Shown: piece after piece, positions 24,448-33,667 of the stretch
Layout: each line of letters begins with the position of its first letter
Numbering within the stretch: position 1 is the first letter of the stretch
NCBI GenBank assembly: GCA_000173575.1
Contig: ABYL01000004.1
Coordinates: 1 to 64,000 of the forward strand
Source of the DNA: Burkholderia sp. H160
GTDB taxonomy: Bacteria; Pseudomonadota; Gammaproteobacteria; Burkholderiales; Burkholderiaceae
DNA: 64,000 nucleotides
Direction: 5' to 3'
Notes under the pieces: generated by a model
Told to the model about the DNA's origin: nothing
Database searches by the model: none
The model's input: the letters and a program-made list of their open reading frames with translations, nothing else
Made by a program: the position numbers and the translations under genes

Positions 24448-25200
24448 TCAACGTCGAACTAGCGGATTAAGCGAACGGTTCATGGCAATGACATCGTCAT
24501 GGGTCGGAGCAGGTCCGAGCCTCGCGAACAGTTCTGGCATTTGATCGCGCTTTTTCGGCGCATCACCCTTGATCGCTGCGGCGAGTCCGTTGCGCATCAT
24601 CTCCGCCCCGTAGTCGCAGCAATAGGCCGGAGTCGAAGGCTGCTGCCGCCAGGATTCCTCAAGCGAACCCGCATCGACGGGATCGAAGCCAGTCGCATTC
24701 ACAAGTGCCATGACGATGCGCTTCGACGCGGGATTGTCTCCCGCCACCGCCACCGCCAGGCGATTCGGCGCCTCTTCTGGAAGACCAAGCTCTGCAAGCG
24801 AGTGCGCCAGGATATTGTTGAAGGCCTTGATGACAGGACGACCAAGTTGATTCGACACCCACACGCTTTCTGGCATCCCTTCGTCGATTCCTGGGATTCG
24901 CGGGTCGCGCAAACCGGGATAGTAGTTGGACGTATCGATGATCGGCACATCCACGGGAACCGCCTCAAACAGCTCCGTTCCAAGTTGGGCCATAGCGGGA
25001 AGCGGTATTGCCAGGATGATGGCATCAGCTTCCTTGACCGCGCCGTTCACGTCAACGGCGTCTGCACCGATTTCGTCAGCAAGAGCTCGAACGCTATCCG
25101 GCCCTCTCGAATTCGCAATCCGAATCGTGTGCCCGGCGGCCCGCAGCTTGCGGGCGATTGTGCCGCCGATGCTGCCAGTTCCAATAATGCCAATTTTCAT
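24448..25200 (-). CDS. NAD(P)-binding reductase, F420-dependent NADP oxidoreductase-like
   Basis: The 250-residue protein starts MKIGIIGTGSIGGTIARKL, a Rossmann nucleotide-binding loop. IRIANSRGPDSVRAL follows, where the Ser-Arg after the second strand favours NADP. EADAIILAIPLPAM is the conserved fourth strand. It belongs to the NADP_Rossmann F420-oxidoreductase family (also annotated as NADPH-dependent F420 reductase), but betaproteobacteria generally use it with unknown substrates. It is a single gene, opposite in strand to the multicopper oxidase and upstream of nothing in its own direction. Its ATG is preceded by a weak GAGGTAGAAC. Confidence 0.85.
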   Translation of the reverse strand: MKIGIIGTGSIGGTIARKLRAAGHTIRIANSRGPDSVRALADEIGADAVDVNGAVKEADAIILAIPLPAMAQLGTELFEAVPVDVPIIDTSNYYPGLRDPRIPGIDEGMPESVWVSNQLGRPVIKAFNNILAHSLAELGLPEEAPNRLAVAVAGDNPASKRIVMALVNATGFDPVDAGSLEESWRQQPSTPAYCCDYGAEMMRNGLAAAIKGDAPKKRDQMPELFARLGPAPTHDDVIAMNRSLNPLVRR

Positions 25201-25395
25201 GTTCTACCTCTCGTAAGCGCGAATTTCATGGATCTGGACAGGGAATTTTCGCGCACCTACGCCGATACCGCGTATCCATACCGGCTTTTGGTGCAGGCAT
25301 CAGCTGACGGCCTTCCGGCGCGATGATCCCTCAGACGGACACCTCCAAAAAAGCTGACTGAGTTCCGGCCATGCGGTGTAATCAGGCGTATGGTT

Positions 25396-26202
25396 TCAAG
25401 CGAGCCCAAACGTCTTCCTCAGGCTTGTATCGACCGGTCCAGCAGGCATGAAGCGGCGTAATTTGCTCAGAAGAGAGGCCTGGCCTTTCGGAGTGGACCT
25501 CATTCTCCATGCACCCAAAGCAGCATCGACAATCGTGGTTGCGACACCATCTGGCTCCGGTGCGTCATGGACATTTTTTTCGATCGCGCGGAACACGCGG
25601 TCGCGCTCATCGTCATACGCCGAGATCCTGGAAACGGCATGCGGCGCGTTGATATCCAGGCTCGTCCTGGTGTAGGAAGGTTCGACGAGCGCCACGCGGA
25701 CTCCGAACTTGCGAACCTCATGATCGAGGGTCTCGGACAGCCCCTCAACGGCATGCTTGGATGCTGAATAGAGCCCCATGTACGGAGCCGGAAGGAAGCC
25801 GAGCACTGAGCTGATATTGACGATTCTTCCCGAACGTTGCGCGCGCATGTGCGGCAGTACCGCTTGAGTTGTGCGCAAGATTCCAAAGACGTTGGTATCG
25901 AACAGCGACTGAGCCTCGGCGATCGACGTTTCTTCCGTCGAGCCGAGCAGGGTCACGCCCGCGCTATTGACAAGCACGTCGATGCGCCTCGCTTCAGCGA
26001 TGATGGTCTGGATTCCGCGCTGAACTGAAGCGTCGTCGCGGACGTCCATCTCGACCAGCACGACTCCGGATATGGCCTGTGCTTTCGAAATGTCGCGAAC
26101 GGTGCCGAATACCCGGCATCCCCGTTTGGCAAATTTGTCTGCGGTGGCACGTCCGATGCCCGATGATACGCCGGTAACAACGACAACTTTGGAGTTCGAC
26201 AT
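25396..26202 (-). CDS. Short-chain dehydrogenase/reductase
   Basis: From ATG 26202 the protein has 268 residues. It begins [21 protein letters not shown] with the SDR cofactor loop, then [15 protein letters not shown] with the catalytic Ser, and [14 protein letters not shown] with Tyr and Lys. It resembles oxidoreductases of the 17-beta-hydroxysteroid-dehydrogenase-like SDR subfamily. An upstream in-frame extension of 26 residues to 26280 looks non-coding. The nearest neighbour in the same direction is the reductase gene at 25200, 195 bp away. The substrate is unknown. Confidence 0.88.
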   Translation of the reverse strand: MSNSKVVVVTGVSSGIGRATADKFAKRGCRVFGTVRDISKAQAISGVVLVEMDVRDDASVQRGIQTIIAEARRIDVLVNSAGVTLLGSTEETSIAEAQSLFDTNVFGILRTTQAVLPHMRAQRSGRIVNISSVLGFLPAPYMGLYSASKHAVEGLSETLDHEVRKFGVRVALVEPSYTRTSLDINAPHAVSRISAYDDERDRVFRAIEKNVHDAPEPDGVATTIVDAALGAWRMRSTPKGQASLLSKLRRFMPAGPVDTSLRKTFGLA

Positions 26203-26388
26203 GGCAGGTCTCTTCGATACAGGTGGGTTGGAACAGCAAGGCTGACCAGCAGCCCGATTGATCGTGCAGTTAGGGTTCACTCGTGCGCGAGGTGAGAAGA
26301 TCCGGGCGAATGCACTGGTGCTTAGGCGTTACGCTCAGGGCGACGCTATCCCGGATCGTCATCTCGTTTCCTCGCTGCGTGGTTGCGT

Positions 26389-29300
26389 TTAGCTCTGGGC
26401 GGCGGGCGAGTCCTCAAACGTCTGTTCGGTGGGCGGCGTGCGCTCCGGCACACCTGCCTGCGGATGGGTCGTATTTCCCGGCCTGATCCTGAACCAGATG
26501 GAATACATGGCCGGCAGGAACACCAGCGTCAGGATCGTCCCCGCAAAAGTGCCACCAATCAGCGTATAGGCGAGCGTCCCCCAGAACACCGAATGGGTCA
26601 GCGGAATAAACGCGAGGATCGCCGCCAGCGCCGTCAGGATCACCGGTCGCGCACGCTGCACGGTTGCCTCGATCACGGCGTGGAACGGGTCCAGACCTTC
26701 CTGTTCGTTGTGGCGGATCTGTCCAATCAGGATCAGCGTGTTGCGCATCACGATTCCCGATAGTGCAATCAGGCCGACCAGCGCATTGATACCAAACGGC
26801 TGCCCGAACAGAATCAGGGTTGGCACCACACCGATCAGTCCGAGCGGGCTGGTCAGGAAGACCATGACCATCGCAGCGATCGAACGCACCTGCAGGATGA
26901 TGATGAGCAACGTGACTGCCAGCATGATCGGGAAGATCGGCAACATGGCTGTCGTCGCCTTGCCTGATTCCTCGATGGAGCCAGCCTGCTCGATGCGGTA
27001 GCCACTGGGCAGCTTGTCCACGATGGGCTGAAGCTGCCTGGTGATCGCCGTTGACACGTCTGGCGGCTGCAGGCCCTCGGCGATGTCGCCCCGCACGGTG
27101 ATCGTCGGCATCCGGTCGCGCCGGCGCATGACCGGCTCCTCCATTCGCACGTCGACCTTACCCACCTGCGACAGCGGGATGCGCTGCCCGTTGGCGCCGG
27201 CCAGCGTGAAGTCGCCGATCTTAGCCGGGTCGAGCCTCAGGTCGCCGGCCGAACGCGCGATGACCTGCACGGTGCGAATGTCCTCGCGCACGACGGTGAC
27301 GGGCACACCGGTCAGCAGGAACTGCAGTTGTTGCGCCACGGCGCTCGAAGTCAGCCCCACGGCCTGCAACCGGTCCTGCTGCAGCGTGAAGTGCAGCGTG
27401 GGCGTGCGCGTGCCCCAGTCGGTGTTGACCGTGCGCATCATCGGGCTGGCATCCATGACCTTCTGCACGTCAGCCGCGATTTTGCGCAACTCGTCCGGGT
27501 CGGGGCCAGTGACCCGGTAAGCAACCGGGTACGGCGAATACGGGCCGAATACGAGCTGGGTGACGCGCAGCCGGGCCTCCGGCGCCAGGCCATCGGCAAT
27601 TGCCTGCCGTAGCCGGAGTTTCAGTGCCTCGCGCTCGTCCTCGTTACCGGTGCGGATCACGATCTTGGCAAACGACGGATCGGGCAGTTCCGGTCCCATC
27701 GAGAAGTAGAAGCGCGGTGCGCCCTGGCCGATGTAGGAGGTGACGATCCTGGCTTCCTTCTGTCTGGCCAGCCAGCTCTCCACCTTGGCCGTGGCGGCGC
27801 TGGTCTGGGCGATCGACGTGCCATACGGCATCTGCACCTCGACCAGCACTTCAGGGCGATCGGAGATCGGGAAGAACTGCTTTTTGACGACTCCCATGCC
27901 GAGCACAGCCAGCACGAAGAGGCCCACTACCGACCCGGCGACCAGCCACTTGCGCGTGATGACGCGCTCCAGCAGTTGACGGAAGCGGTTATAGCGCGGC
28001 GTGTCATAGAGCGCCTCGTGGCCACCTTCGACTTTCCTGAAGTCGGGCAGCAGCTTGACGCCGAGGTACGGCGTGAAAACCACGGCGACCACCCAGGATG
28101 CGATCAGCGCAATACCGACGATCCAGAACATGTTGCTGGTGTATTCGCCCGCCGTGGACCGGGCAAAGCCGTTGGGCATGAAGCCGACGGCCGTGACCAG
28201 CGTGCCCGAGAGCATCGGCGCCGCGGTATGGCTCCAGGCATAGGCGGAGGCGGCGACGCGGCTGTAGCCCTCTTCCATCTTCACCACCATCATTTCGATG
28301 GCGATGATGGCGTCGTCCACCAGCAGGCCCAGAGCGAGGATCAGGGAGCCCAGGGTGATGCGGTCGAAGTTCTTGCCGGTCGCGAGCATGACCACGAAGA
28401 CCACGGCCAGTGTCAGCGGCACGGCCGCGGCGACCACGAGGCCCGCACGCCAGCCCATGCTCACGAAGCTCACCACCATGACCACCAGCAGCGCGACAAA
28501 GAACTTCAGCATGAACTCATCGACCGCCGAACTGATGTTGACGGCCTGGTCGGTGACCTTGGTGAGGCTCATGCCCAGGGGCAGCCCGGCGTTGATCGTA
28601 CCGACCTCGCGGTCCAGCGCGCGGCCCAGGTCCAGCCCGTTCCAGCCGTCGCGCATGACGATGCCCAGTAGCAGGGCAGGCTCCCCGTTGTTGCGGATCT
28701 CGAACGTGGCGGGGTCTTCATAGCCACGTGTGACGGTGGCAATGTCCGAGAGCTTCAGCGTACGGCCATGCGCCACGACGGGCGTGTCGCGGATCTTCTG
28801 CAATGCGTCGAAGGCGCCGTCCAGACGCATAAACACTTCCGGGCCTTTGGTCTCTACGGAGCCGGCCGGCGTCAGGGCGTTTTGACCGTTGAGCGCGGCG
28901 AACACGTCCTGCGGGCTGACGCCCAGCGTTGCCAGGCGGTCATGCGAAAACTCGACATAAATCCGCTCGGACTGCTCGCCGATAATGTTGACCTTCTTCA
29001 CACCCGGCACGTGCAGCAGCCGCTGGCGCAGCGTCTCCGCATCGCGCACCAGCAAACGCTGCGGTTCGCCCCTGGCCTTGAGCGCGAACAGTGCAAAGGT
29101 CACATCCGCGTATTCGTCGTTGACCATCGGTCCGATCACGCCGGGCGGAAGGTTGCCTGCCTCGTCGCTGATTTTCTTGCGGGCCTGATAGAACTGTTCC
29201 TGAACTTCCGAAGGCGGTGTGCTGTCGAGCAGGGTCAAGGTGGTGAAGGCGAGACCCGGCCTTGTGTAGGTCTCCGTACGGTCGTACCAGCGCAGCTCCT

Positions 29301-29529
29301 GCATGCGCTTTTCGATCTTTTCGGCGACCTGGTCCTGCATTTCCTGCGCAGTAGCCCCAGGCCACGCTGTGATGATGGTCATCACCTTGACCGTGAAGGC
29401 CGGGTCTTCCGCCCGGCCCAGCTTGAAGAACGAAACGAGTCCGGCCAGCGAGATCAGGCAGATCAGGAAGAGAGTAATGGAGCGCTCGCGCACGGCGAGC
29501 GCGGAAAGGTTGAAACGGCCTTCGCTCAC
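26389..29529 (-). CDS. RND multidrug efflux transporter, inner-membrane permease
   Basis: The 1046-residue protein is a full-length HAE1-type RND pump. It has the expected two halves: a first transmembrane helix (SITLFLICLISLAGLVSFF), a large periplasmic loop, then helices 2-6 with the proton-relay motif ALGLLVDDAIIAIEMM, and the same pattern repeated in the C-terminal half ending LIGGTFAGTILTLVFLPAMYSIWF. It exports drugs or toxic organics using the proton gradient. The start is a GTG at 29529 that overlaps the adaptor gene's stop (GTGA), so the two are translationally coupled. The outer-membrane partner is encoded divergently at 31437. Confidence 0.95.
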   Translation of the reverse strand: MSEGRFNLSALAVRERSITLFLICLISLAGLVSFFKLGRAEDPAFTVKVMTIITAWPGATAQEMQDQVAEKIEKRMQELRWYDRTETYTRPGLAFTTLTLLDSTPPSEVQEQFYQARKKISDEAGNLPPGVIGPMVNDEYADVTFALFALKARGEPQRLLVRDAETLRQRLLHVPGVKKVNIIGEQSERIYVEFSHDRLATLGVSPQDVFAALNGQNALTPAGSVETKGPEVFMRLDGAFDALQKIRDTPVVAHGRTLKLSDIATVTRGYEDPATFEIRNNGEPALLLGIVMRDGWNGLDLGRALDREVGTINAGLPLGMSLTKVTDQAVNISSAVDEFMLKFFVALLVVMVVSFVSMGWRAGLVVAAAVPLTLAVVFVVMLATGKNFDRITLGSLILALGLLVDDAIIAIEMMVVKMEEGYSRVAASAYAWSHTAAPMLSGTLVTAVGFMPNGFARSTAGEYTSNMFWIVGIALIASWVVAVVFTPYLGVKLLPDFRKVEGGHEALYDTPRYNRFRQLLERVITRKWLVAGSVVGLFVLAVLGMGVVKKQFFPISDRPEVLVEVQMPYGTSIAQTSAATAKVESWLARQKEARIVTSYIGQGAPRFYFSMGPELPDPSFAKIVIRTGNEDEREALKLRLRQAIADGLAPEARLRVTQLVFGPYSPYPVAYRVTGPDPDELRKIAADVQKVMDASPMMRTVNTDWGTRTPTLHFTLQQDRLQAVGLTSSAVAQQLQFLLTGVPVTVVREDIRTVQVIARSAGDLRLDPAKIGDFTLAGANGQRIPLSQVGKVDVRMEEPVMRRRDRMPTITVRGDIAEGLQPPDVSTAITRQLQPIVDKLPSGYRIEQAGSIEESGKATTAMLPIFPIMLAVTLLIIILQVRSIAAMVMVFLTSPLGLIGVVPTLILFGQPFGINALVGLIALSGIVMRNTLILIGQIRHNEQEGLDPFHAVIEATVQRARPVILTALAAILAFIPLTHSVFWGTLAYTLIGGTFAGTILTLVFLPAMYSIWFRIRPGNTTHPQAGVPERTPPTEQTFEDSPAAQS

Positions 29530-30641
29530 GGACGCGCTCCCTCGGTTGACGTAACGGGAGCCAGGCCAGCCATCCGGACCCGGTCGCCTTCGTGTAGCAG
29601 GTGCGCTCCGAGCGCGACGATCTTCTCGCCTTGCTGAATCTGGCCAGTCACGCGTGCCTCATCGTCATCCAGGCGTCGGACCGTGACTGGCCGCCAGGAA
29701 ACCCTTTGCGGATCACCGCTGATGACCCAAACTCCCGGCCCCTTGCCCGCGTCGAAAAGGGAGCCGAGCGGCACCTGCAGCGCGCCTTGCACAGAGGCAT
29801 GCGCATCCGGAATCTGGACGGTGACCGTGGCCCCTAACGGCGCATCAGCCAGCTCGCCCTCGAGCACGTACCGAGCCTCGAAGGTGCGGGTGAGGGGGTC
29901 CGCCGCATCTGACAGTTGCCGCAGTTCGGCAGGAACCGTGACGCCTTCCTTGCCGAAGAGCGTGGCCTGTGCGACCGAACCGACCGTGGGGCGCAGGGTT
30001 TCCGGCAACTGGATGACAGCCTCGCGGCGTCCGGCGTGGGCCAGGCGCACTACGGTCTGCCCGGCGTTCACGACCTGGCCGGGCTCGGCCAGCGTTTCCA
30101 TGACAACGCCATCGCCATCGGCCACCAGTTCCGTATAGCGGCTCGCATTATGCGCAACGTCGGCCTGGGCTTCGGTCGCACTGAGCTGGGCTTTGGCAGC
30201 ATCCGCCGCAGCCTTGACCTGGTCGTATGCCGAGGCGGAAATGGCGCCCGTGCCGCGCAGGTCGCGGTAGCGCGCTTCATCCTCCGCCGTCTGCTGCGCC
30301 CGTGCCCGCGCGGCCGCGACGGCCTCCTGCTGCGCCTGCGCAGCGAGCTTCAGATCGACGGGATCGATGCGCATGAGCGGCTGGCCGCGTTTGACGGTCT
30401 GTCCGGCGTTGACCAGCCGCTCCAGCACCTTGCCGGAGACACGAAACCCGAGGTCGCTCTGTACCCTGGCGGCTACGGTTCCGGTGAACGAACGTGCCCC
30501 GAGGGTTGACCCCTCGACGATCGCGATGCGCACCACCGGCGCCTCGGTGCGCGGGTCGGATGGTGTTTTTCCGCCGCACGCTGCCAGCACAAACGGCAAG
30601 GCACAGACAACTGTAGAGGTAGCGAGGCGACGCCGGAGCAT
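29526..30641 (-). CDS. RND efflux periplasmic adaptor (membrane fusion protein)
   Basis: The 371-residue protein starts with a lipoprotein signal (LAACGG, Cys22). Adaptor domains follow: a beta-strand/lipoyl half (GKVLERLVNAGQTVKRGQPL), an alpha-helical hairpin rich in Ala and Gln (residues ~100-160), the second lipoyl half (DGVVMETLAEPGQVVNAGQ) and a membrane-proximal domain. It links the RND pump to the outer-membrane channel. The start ATG 30641 is at the end of an 11-base inverted repeat, with GGAA five bases upstream. The TetR gene lies 83 bp upstream in the same direction. Confidence 0.94.
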   Translation of the reverse strand: MLRRRLATSTVVCALPFVLAACGGKTPSDPRTEAPVVRIAIVEGSTLGARSFTGTVAARVQSDLGFRVSGKVLERLVNAGQTVKRGQPLMRIDPVDLKLAAQAQQEAVAAARARAQQTAEDEARYRDLRGTGAISASAYDQVKAAADAAKAQLSATEAQADVAHNASRYTELVADGDGVVMETLAEPGQVVNAGQTVVRLAHAGRREAVIQLPETLRPTVGSVAQATLFGKEGVTVPAELRQLSDAADPLTRTFEARYVLEGELADAPLGATVTVQIPDAHASVQGALQVPLGSLFDAGKGPGVWVISGDPQRVSWRPVTVRRLDDDEARVTGQIQQGEKIVALGAHLLHEGDRVRMAGLAPVTSTEGARP

Positions 30642-30676
30642 GAAAGTTCCATAGACGAAGTGATTGGAACTTTCAT
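30640..30676 (-). repeat. Perfect 11-base inverted repeat over the adaptor start codon
   Basis: ATGAAAGTTCC at 30640-30650 is the exact reverse complement of GGAACTTTCAT at 30666-30676, with a 15-base loop. In the adaptor mRNA the proximal arm contains GGAA and the AUG, so a hairpin would hide the translation start. If transcription begins near 30668, as the predicted promoter suggests, only part of the distal arm would be in the RNA. The repeat may then be a DNA operator instead. Confidence 0.55.
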
Positions 30677-30703
30677 TGTGGTACGTGTGACCACTTTAGT
30701 CAA
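30675..30703 (-). promoter_or_regulatory. Predicted sigma-70 promoter of the efflux operon
   Basis: On the minus strand TTGACT (30703-30698) is a five-of-six match to the -35 consensus. It is separated by exactly 17 bases from CACAAT (30680-30675), a four-of-six -10 element. The promoter lies 35-60 bases upstream of the adaptor ATG. The GTGAC-N14-GTCAC operator covers the -35 box and spacer. Confidence 0.5.
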
Positions 30704-30710
30704 TAGTCAC
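30687..30710. promoter_or_regulatory. Predicted TetR operator, copy 1 (GTGAC-N14-GTCAC)
   Basis: GTGAC at 30687-30691 and GTCAC at 30706-30710 form a palindrome with a 14-base spacer, extended by a T/A pair on the outside. The same architecture with a similar spacer occurs at 31381-31404. Both sites flank the TetR gene, so binding by that repressor is the simplest reading. Confidence 0.65.
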
Positions 30711-30724
30711 AAAAACACTTTTCC

Positions 30725-31342
30725 TCAGGGCGACAGACTGCGAAGTACCAGGCCAGACAGCTTCACTGGCGCTTCTTCGGTGTAGTCGAAGCTGTGCTGC
30801 AGGATGAGCGGGTTGAGGTAAGGGCGTATGACGAGGTAAATCGCCATCGAGGTCTCGTCGAGAGGCGTTTTGCGCTCGAAGTCCCCGCTCTGGCGGCCCT
30901 CCTGCAGGATCTCCTGAAGCAGTTTCTGGATGCGCTCTTCGTAGGCGAGCGTCGCTTGCCAGTGCTCGGTGGCGGCCGAGGCCGCGATTTCATACAGCTT
31001 TCGATCCTGCGAGAACAGGCGCAGGCTTGCCTCCACGATCGCCTTGAACATGCGCCGCAGCTTCTCGGGTGGCCCCTCGGCCTCCTCAACGGCGGCCCTA
31101 ACGTCGGCCTCGATCTCGCGCAGGCAGTTCGCGCAGATCATCTCGCCAATCGCCTGCTTGGACTCGAAGAACTTGTAGATGTAGGCCTTGGAAAAGCCGA
31201 TGGCCTTCGCGAGATCGGAGACGGTCGTCTTTTCGTAGCCATACCGGCTGAAGTGCTCGGTGGCCGCGGCGACGATCTGATCCCGCACGTCGTGATCGGC
31301 CGGGCCGCGGGCCGAAACGGGATAGGTGATTGCGGTTTTCAT
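30725..31342 (-). CDS. TetR-family repressor of the RND efflux locus
   Basis: The 205-residue protein has a TetR DNA-binding domain at about residues 20-65 (IVAAATEHFSRYGYEKTTVSDLAKAIGFSKAYIYKFFESKQ). A helical ligand domain follows, including ICANCLREIEADVRAAVEE. It lies between the divergent outer-membrane channel gene and the adaptor/pump genes. It most likely represses both units through the two matching palindromes at 30687 and 31381, and its own promoter overlaps the second site. Cys residues near 80 (ICANC) could take part in sensing. The inducer is unknown. Confidence 0.92.
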   Translation of the reverse strand: MKTAITYPVSARGPADHDVRDQIVAAATEHFSRYGYEKTTVSDLAKAIGFSKAYIYKFFESKQAIGEMICANCLREIEADVRAAVEEAEGPPEKLRRMFKAIVEASLRLFSQDRKLYEIAASAATEHWQATLAYEERIQKLLQEILQEGRQSGDFERKTPLDETSMAIYLVIRPYLNPLILQHSFDYTEEAPVKLSGLVLRSLSP

Positions 31343-31380
31343 GGTTCGAGCTTAACGCCGCTTCGAGAAATCTACAACAA

Positions 31381-31404
31381 GTGACCAATATGTATTATAG
31401 TCAC
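31381..31404. promoter_or_regulatory. Predicted TetR operator, copy 2, overlapping divergent promoters
   Basis: GTGAC at 31381-31385 and GTCAC at 31400-31404 are separated by 14 bases, with flanking A/T completing the symmetry. The spacer contains TATAAT on the minus strand (31399-31394), a perfect -10 for the tetR gene, and TATTAT on the plus strand (31393-31398), a good -10 for the outer-membrane channel gene. Bound repressor would block both. Confidence 0.65.
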
Positions 31405-31436
31405 TCCCATCTCCTCCTCTTCGCCGGAAGAAATCC

Positions 31437-32897
31437 ATGCTGCCAAAACGCACGATCGCCACGCTCATTGTCGCCAGCCTCTCGGCAGGGTGCGCTGTCG
31501 GGCCGGATTACGTCCGGCCCGGCGTACCCATGCCGGAACGGTTCCAGGGCCAGGCCGCGGTAGATCACCGGCAGGCAACCGCCAGTGCCGACCTTGCGAC
31601 CTGGTGGACCGGTTTCGGCGATTCCCAACTGACGCGATACGTGACGCTTGCGCTGGACCAAAACCTTGATCTCGCACAGGCCGCCGCGCGCGTCGCCCAG
31701 GCGCGCGCAGGACTTGGGGCGGCGAATGCGGCGTTGCTGCCTTCGGGCAGTGTCAGCGGCCAGGCGGCCAGGGTCTACCAATCCGTTGAAACGCCGCTGG
31801 GGCAGGTCCTGAATTCGAGGCCCGGTTTCGACCGCTACGGCAATGACTACGAAGCCAACCTCAGCGCGAGTTGGGAACTGGACCTGTTTGGAGGCCTGCG
31901 CCGCGGCCGGGAAGCGGCGCTTGCCGAATACCAGGCTTCGGAAGCGGGCGCGGCGGCGACACGACTGGCCGTGGCTGCGCAGACCGCCGACATCTACATC
32001 ACGATCCGTGGATTGCAGACCCGTCTCGATGTTGCCCGGCGACAGGTACAGACGCAGCAGGACCTGCTTTCAACCGTCAACCTGCTGTACGGCAAAGGGT
32101 TGGCAGCCGAACTTCAGGTGCGGCAGGCTGAAGGTGCGCTCGCGCAGGTTCGCGCCTCGGTCCCGGAGCTCCAGGCGGGGCTGGACGCGGCCATGAACGC
32201 GCTCGATGTGATGCTGGGCTCGCAACCCGGCACGCATCGGGCGGAGCTGGTTGAGGCGGGCCACATTCCGGCGGCCCCGCAGATCGGGACGACCGGATCG
32301 CCCGGCGAACTGCTCAGGCGCCGGCCTGACCTGATCGTGGCCGAGCGACGCCTGGCCGCCTCGAACGCGCGGATTGGCGTGGCCGTCGCCGAGTACTACC
32401 CGAAGCTCTCGCTGAGCGGACTCATCGGCAGCGCGACGTCCATGGCGAGTGGCAACCTGTTCACCGGCGACGCCAGTCAGGCGGCTGGCGTGCTGGGCCT
32501 GCGCTGGCGCCTGTTCGACTTCGGTCGCATCAATGCACAGATCAACCAGGCAAAAGGTCAGCAGGCCGAAATGTTGGCCGCCTACCGGCTTGCCGCACTG
32601 CATGCAACTGAGGACGTGGAGAAAGCGTTTTCGGCCCTCGTCAACCGGGAGGAACAGGCCAGTGTGCTCGCCGGCGGAGTGGACTCGCTCGGCCGCGCAC
32701 GAGCGGCGTCGTTCGCGGCGTATCAAAAAGGTGTGGTCAGCCTGATCGAGGTCCTGCAGGCCGACGAAAGCCTGCTACGCGCCTCCGATGCGCGCGCACA
32801 GGCGCAAACGGCTTCAGCGCTCGCAGCGGTCGATGCCTTCAAGGCACTGGGTGGCGGTTGGCAACCCCAGGTTTCCGATGCGTTGGCGAACAGGTAG
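31437..32897 (+). CDS. Outer-membrane efflux lipoprotein, NodT/OprM family
   Basis: The 486-residue protein has a lipoprotein signal (SLSAGCAVGPDYVRP, Cys19). The GPDYxRP segment is typical of NodT-family channels. Two TolC-like repeats follow with long helical stretches (LDLAQAAARVAQARAGLGAANAALLPSG and the matching RPDLIVAERRLAASNARIGVAVAEYYP). It forms the outer-membrane exit duct for the RND pump encoded on the other strand. GGAAGAA precedes the ATG. Splitting the channel gene from the adaptor-pump pair by a TetR gene is a less common arrangement than a single operon. Confidence 0.94.
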   Translation: MLPKRTIATLIVASLSAGCAVGPDYVRPGVPMPERFQGQAAVDHRQATASADLATWWTGFGDSQLTRYVTLALDQNLDLAQAAARVAQARAGLGAANAALLPSGSVSGQAARVYQSVETPLGQVLNSRPGFDRYGNDYEANLSASWELDLFGGLRRGREAALAEYQASEAGAAATRLAVAAQTADIYITIRGLQTRLDVARRQVQTQQDLLSTVNLLYGKGLAAELQVRQAEGALAQVRASVPELQAGLDAAMNALDVMLGSQPGTHRAELVEAGHIPAAPQIGTTGSPGELLRRRPDLIVAERRLAASNARIGVAVAEYYPKLSLSGLIGSATSMASGNLFTGDASQAAGVLGLRWRLFDFGRINAQINQAKGQQAEMLAAYRLAALHATEDVEKAFSALVNREEQASVLAGGVDSLGRARAASFAAYQKGVVSLIEVLQADESLLRASDARAQAQTASALAAVDAFKALGGGWQPQVSDALANR

Positions 32898-33007
32898 CCA
32901 CCGGACCTGCGCACATCGCCCCGGAAGTACAAGGCTATCTGGCCGTATCACATTTCAGATTCAATACCCATAGAGACATATGCCCCGGATGGCTGGGGCC
33001 TCGCCGC

Positions 33008-33667
33008 ATGCCACGCAAACGATTGACGCGGGAAGAAAATCGCGAACAGACCCGGCTGCGCCTCCTCGAAGCGGCGGCCCTTAGCATTGCCAGGAAAGGA
33101 CTGGGCGCGACCAGCGTGGAGGACATCTCCGCTCAGGCCGGCTATACCCGCGGCGCGTTCTATTCGAACTTTCGCAGCAAGAGCGACCTGTTCGTCGAAC
33201 TGATTCGTCTGGATCACCGGAACATCCAGGAAAACCTGCAGAAGCTGATCGACGTCGCCCCGTCTGGCGAAGACCTGCAGAAGCAGCTCGACTTGCTGTG
33301 TGCACAGTGCTATCGCGACGACGACAGCTACATGATCTGGGCTGAGGCGCGTCTGCATGCCATGCGTGACGCGGATTTCAGGCAACGGATGAATACCCTG
33401 TACCTGGAAAAGCGCGATGTCATCGCGCACCTCATCGAACAGATCTGCAAGCGGTTGAATATTCAGTTGCCAGAGCTCTCCGCTGACCGCGCACTCGCTA
33501 CGATCGCGGTAATGGACGGCCTCTTCTACTTCAAGATGACGATGCCCAATGTGTTGCCCAGCGCTTCCGCCGGGGCGGCTATTTGCCGCGTCATTACAGG
33601 TATGTTCATCGGTCCCCGCCAGGGCGGCGAGTTGTCTCTCGCGGAGAAGCCGTCGAAAGGGCGTTAG
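33008..33667 (+). CDS. TetR-family transcriptional regulator (AcrR-like)
   Basis: From ATG 33008 the protein has 219 residues. The N-terminal DNA-binding domain spans about residues 8-60 (RLLEAAALSIARKGLGATSVEDISAQAGYTRGAFYSNFRSK). The C-terminal domain resembles TetR_C of AcrR-like regulators. The open frame extends 50 codons upstream, but that part overlaps the efflux channel gene's end and has no typical features. It follows the channel gene by 110 bp in the same direction and may add a second level of control to the efflux locus. Confidence 0.9.
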   Translation: MPRKRLTREENREQTRLRLLEAAALSIARKGLGATSVEDISAQAGYTRGAFYSNFRSKSDLFVELIRLDHRNIQENLQKLIDVAPSGEDLQKQLDLLCAQCYRDDDSYMIWAEARLHAMRDADFRQRMNTLYLEKRDVIAHLIEQICKRLNIQLPELSADRALATIAVMDGLFYFKMTMPNVLPSASAGAAICRVITGMFIGPRQGGELSLAEKPSKGR

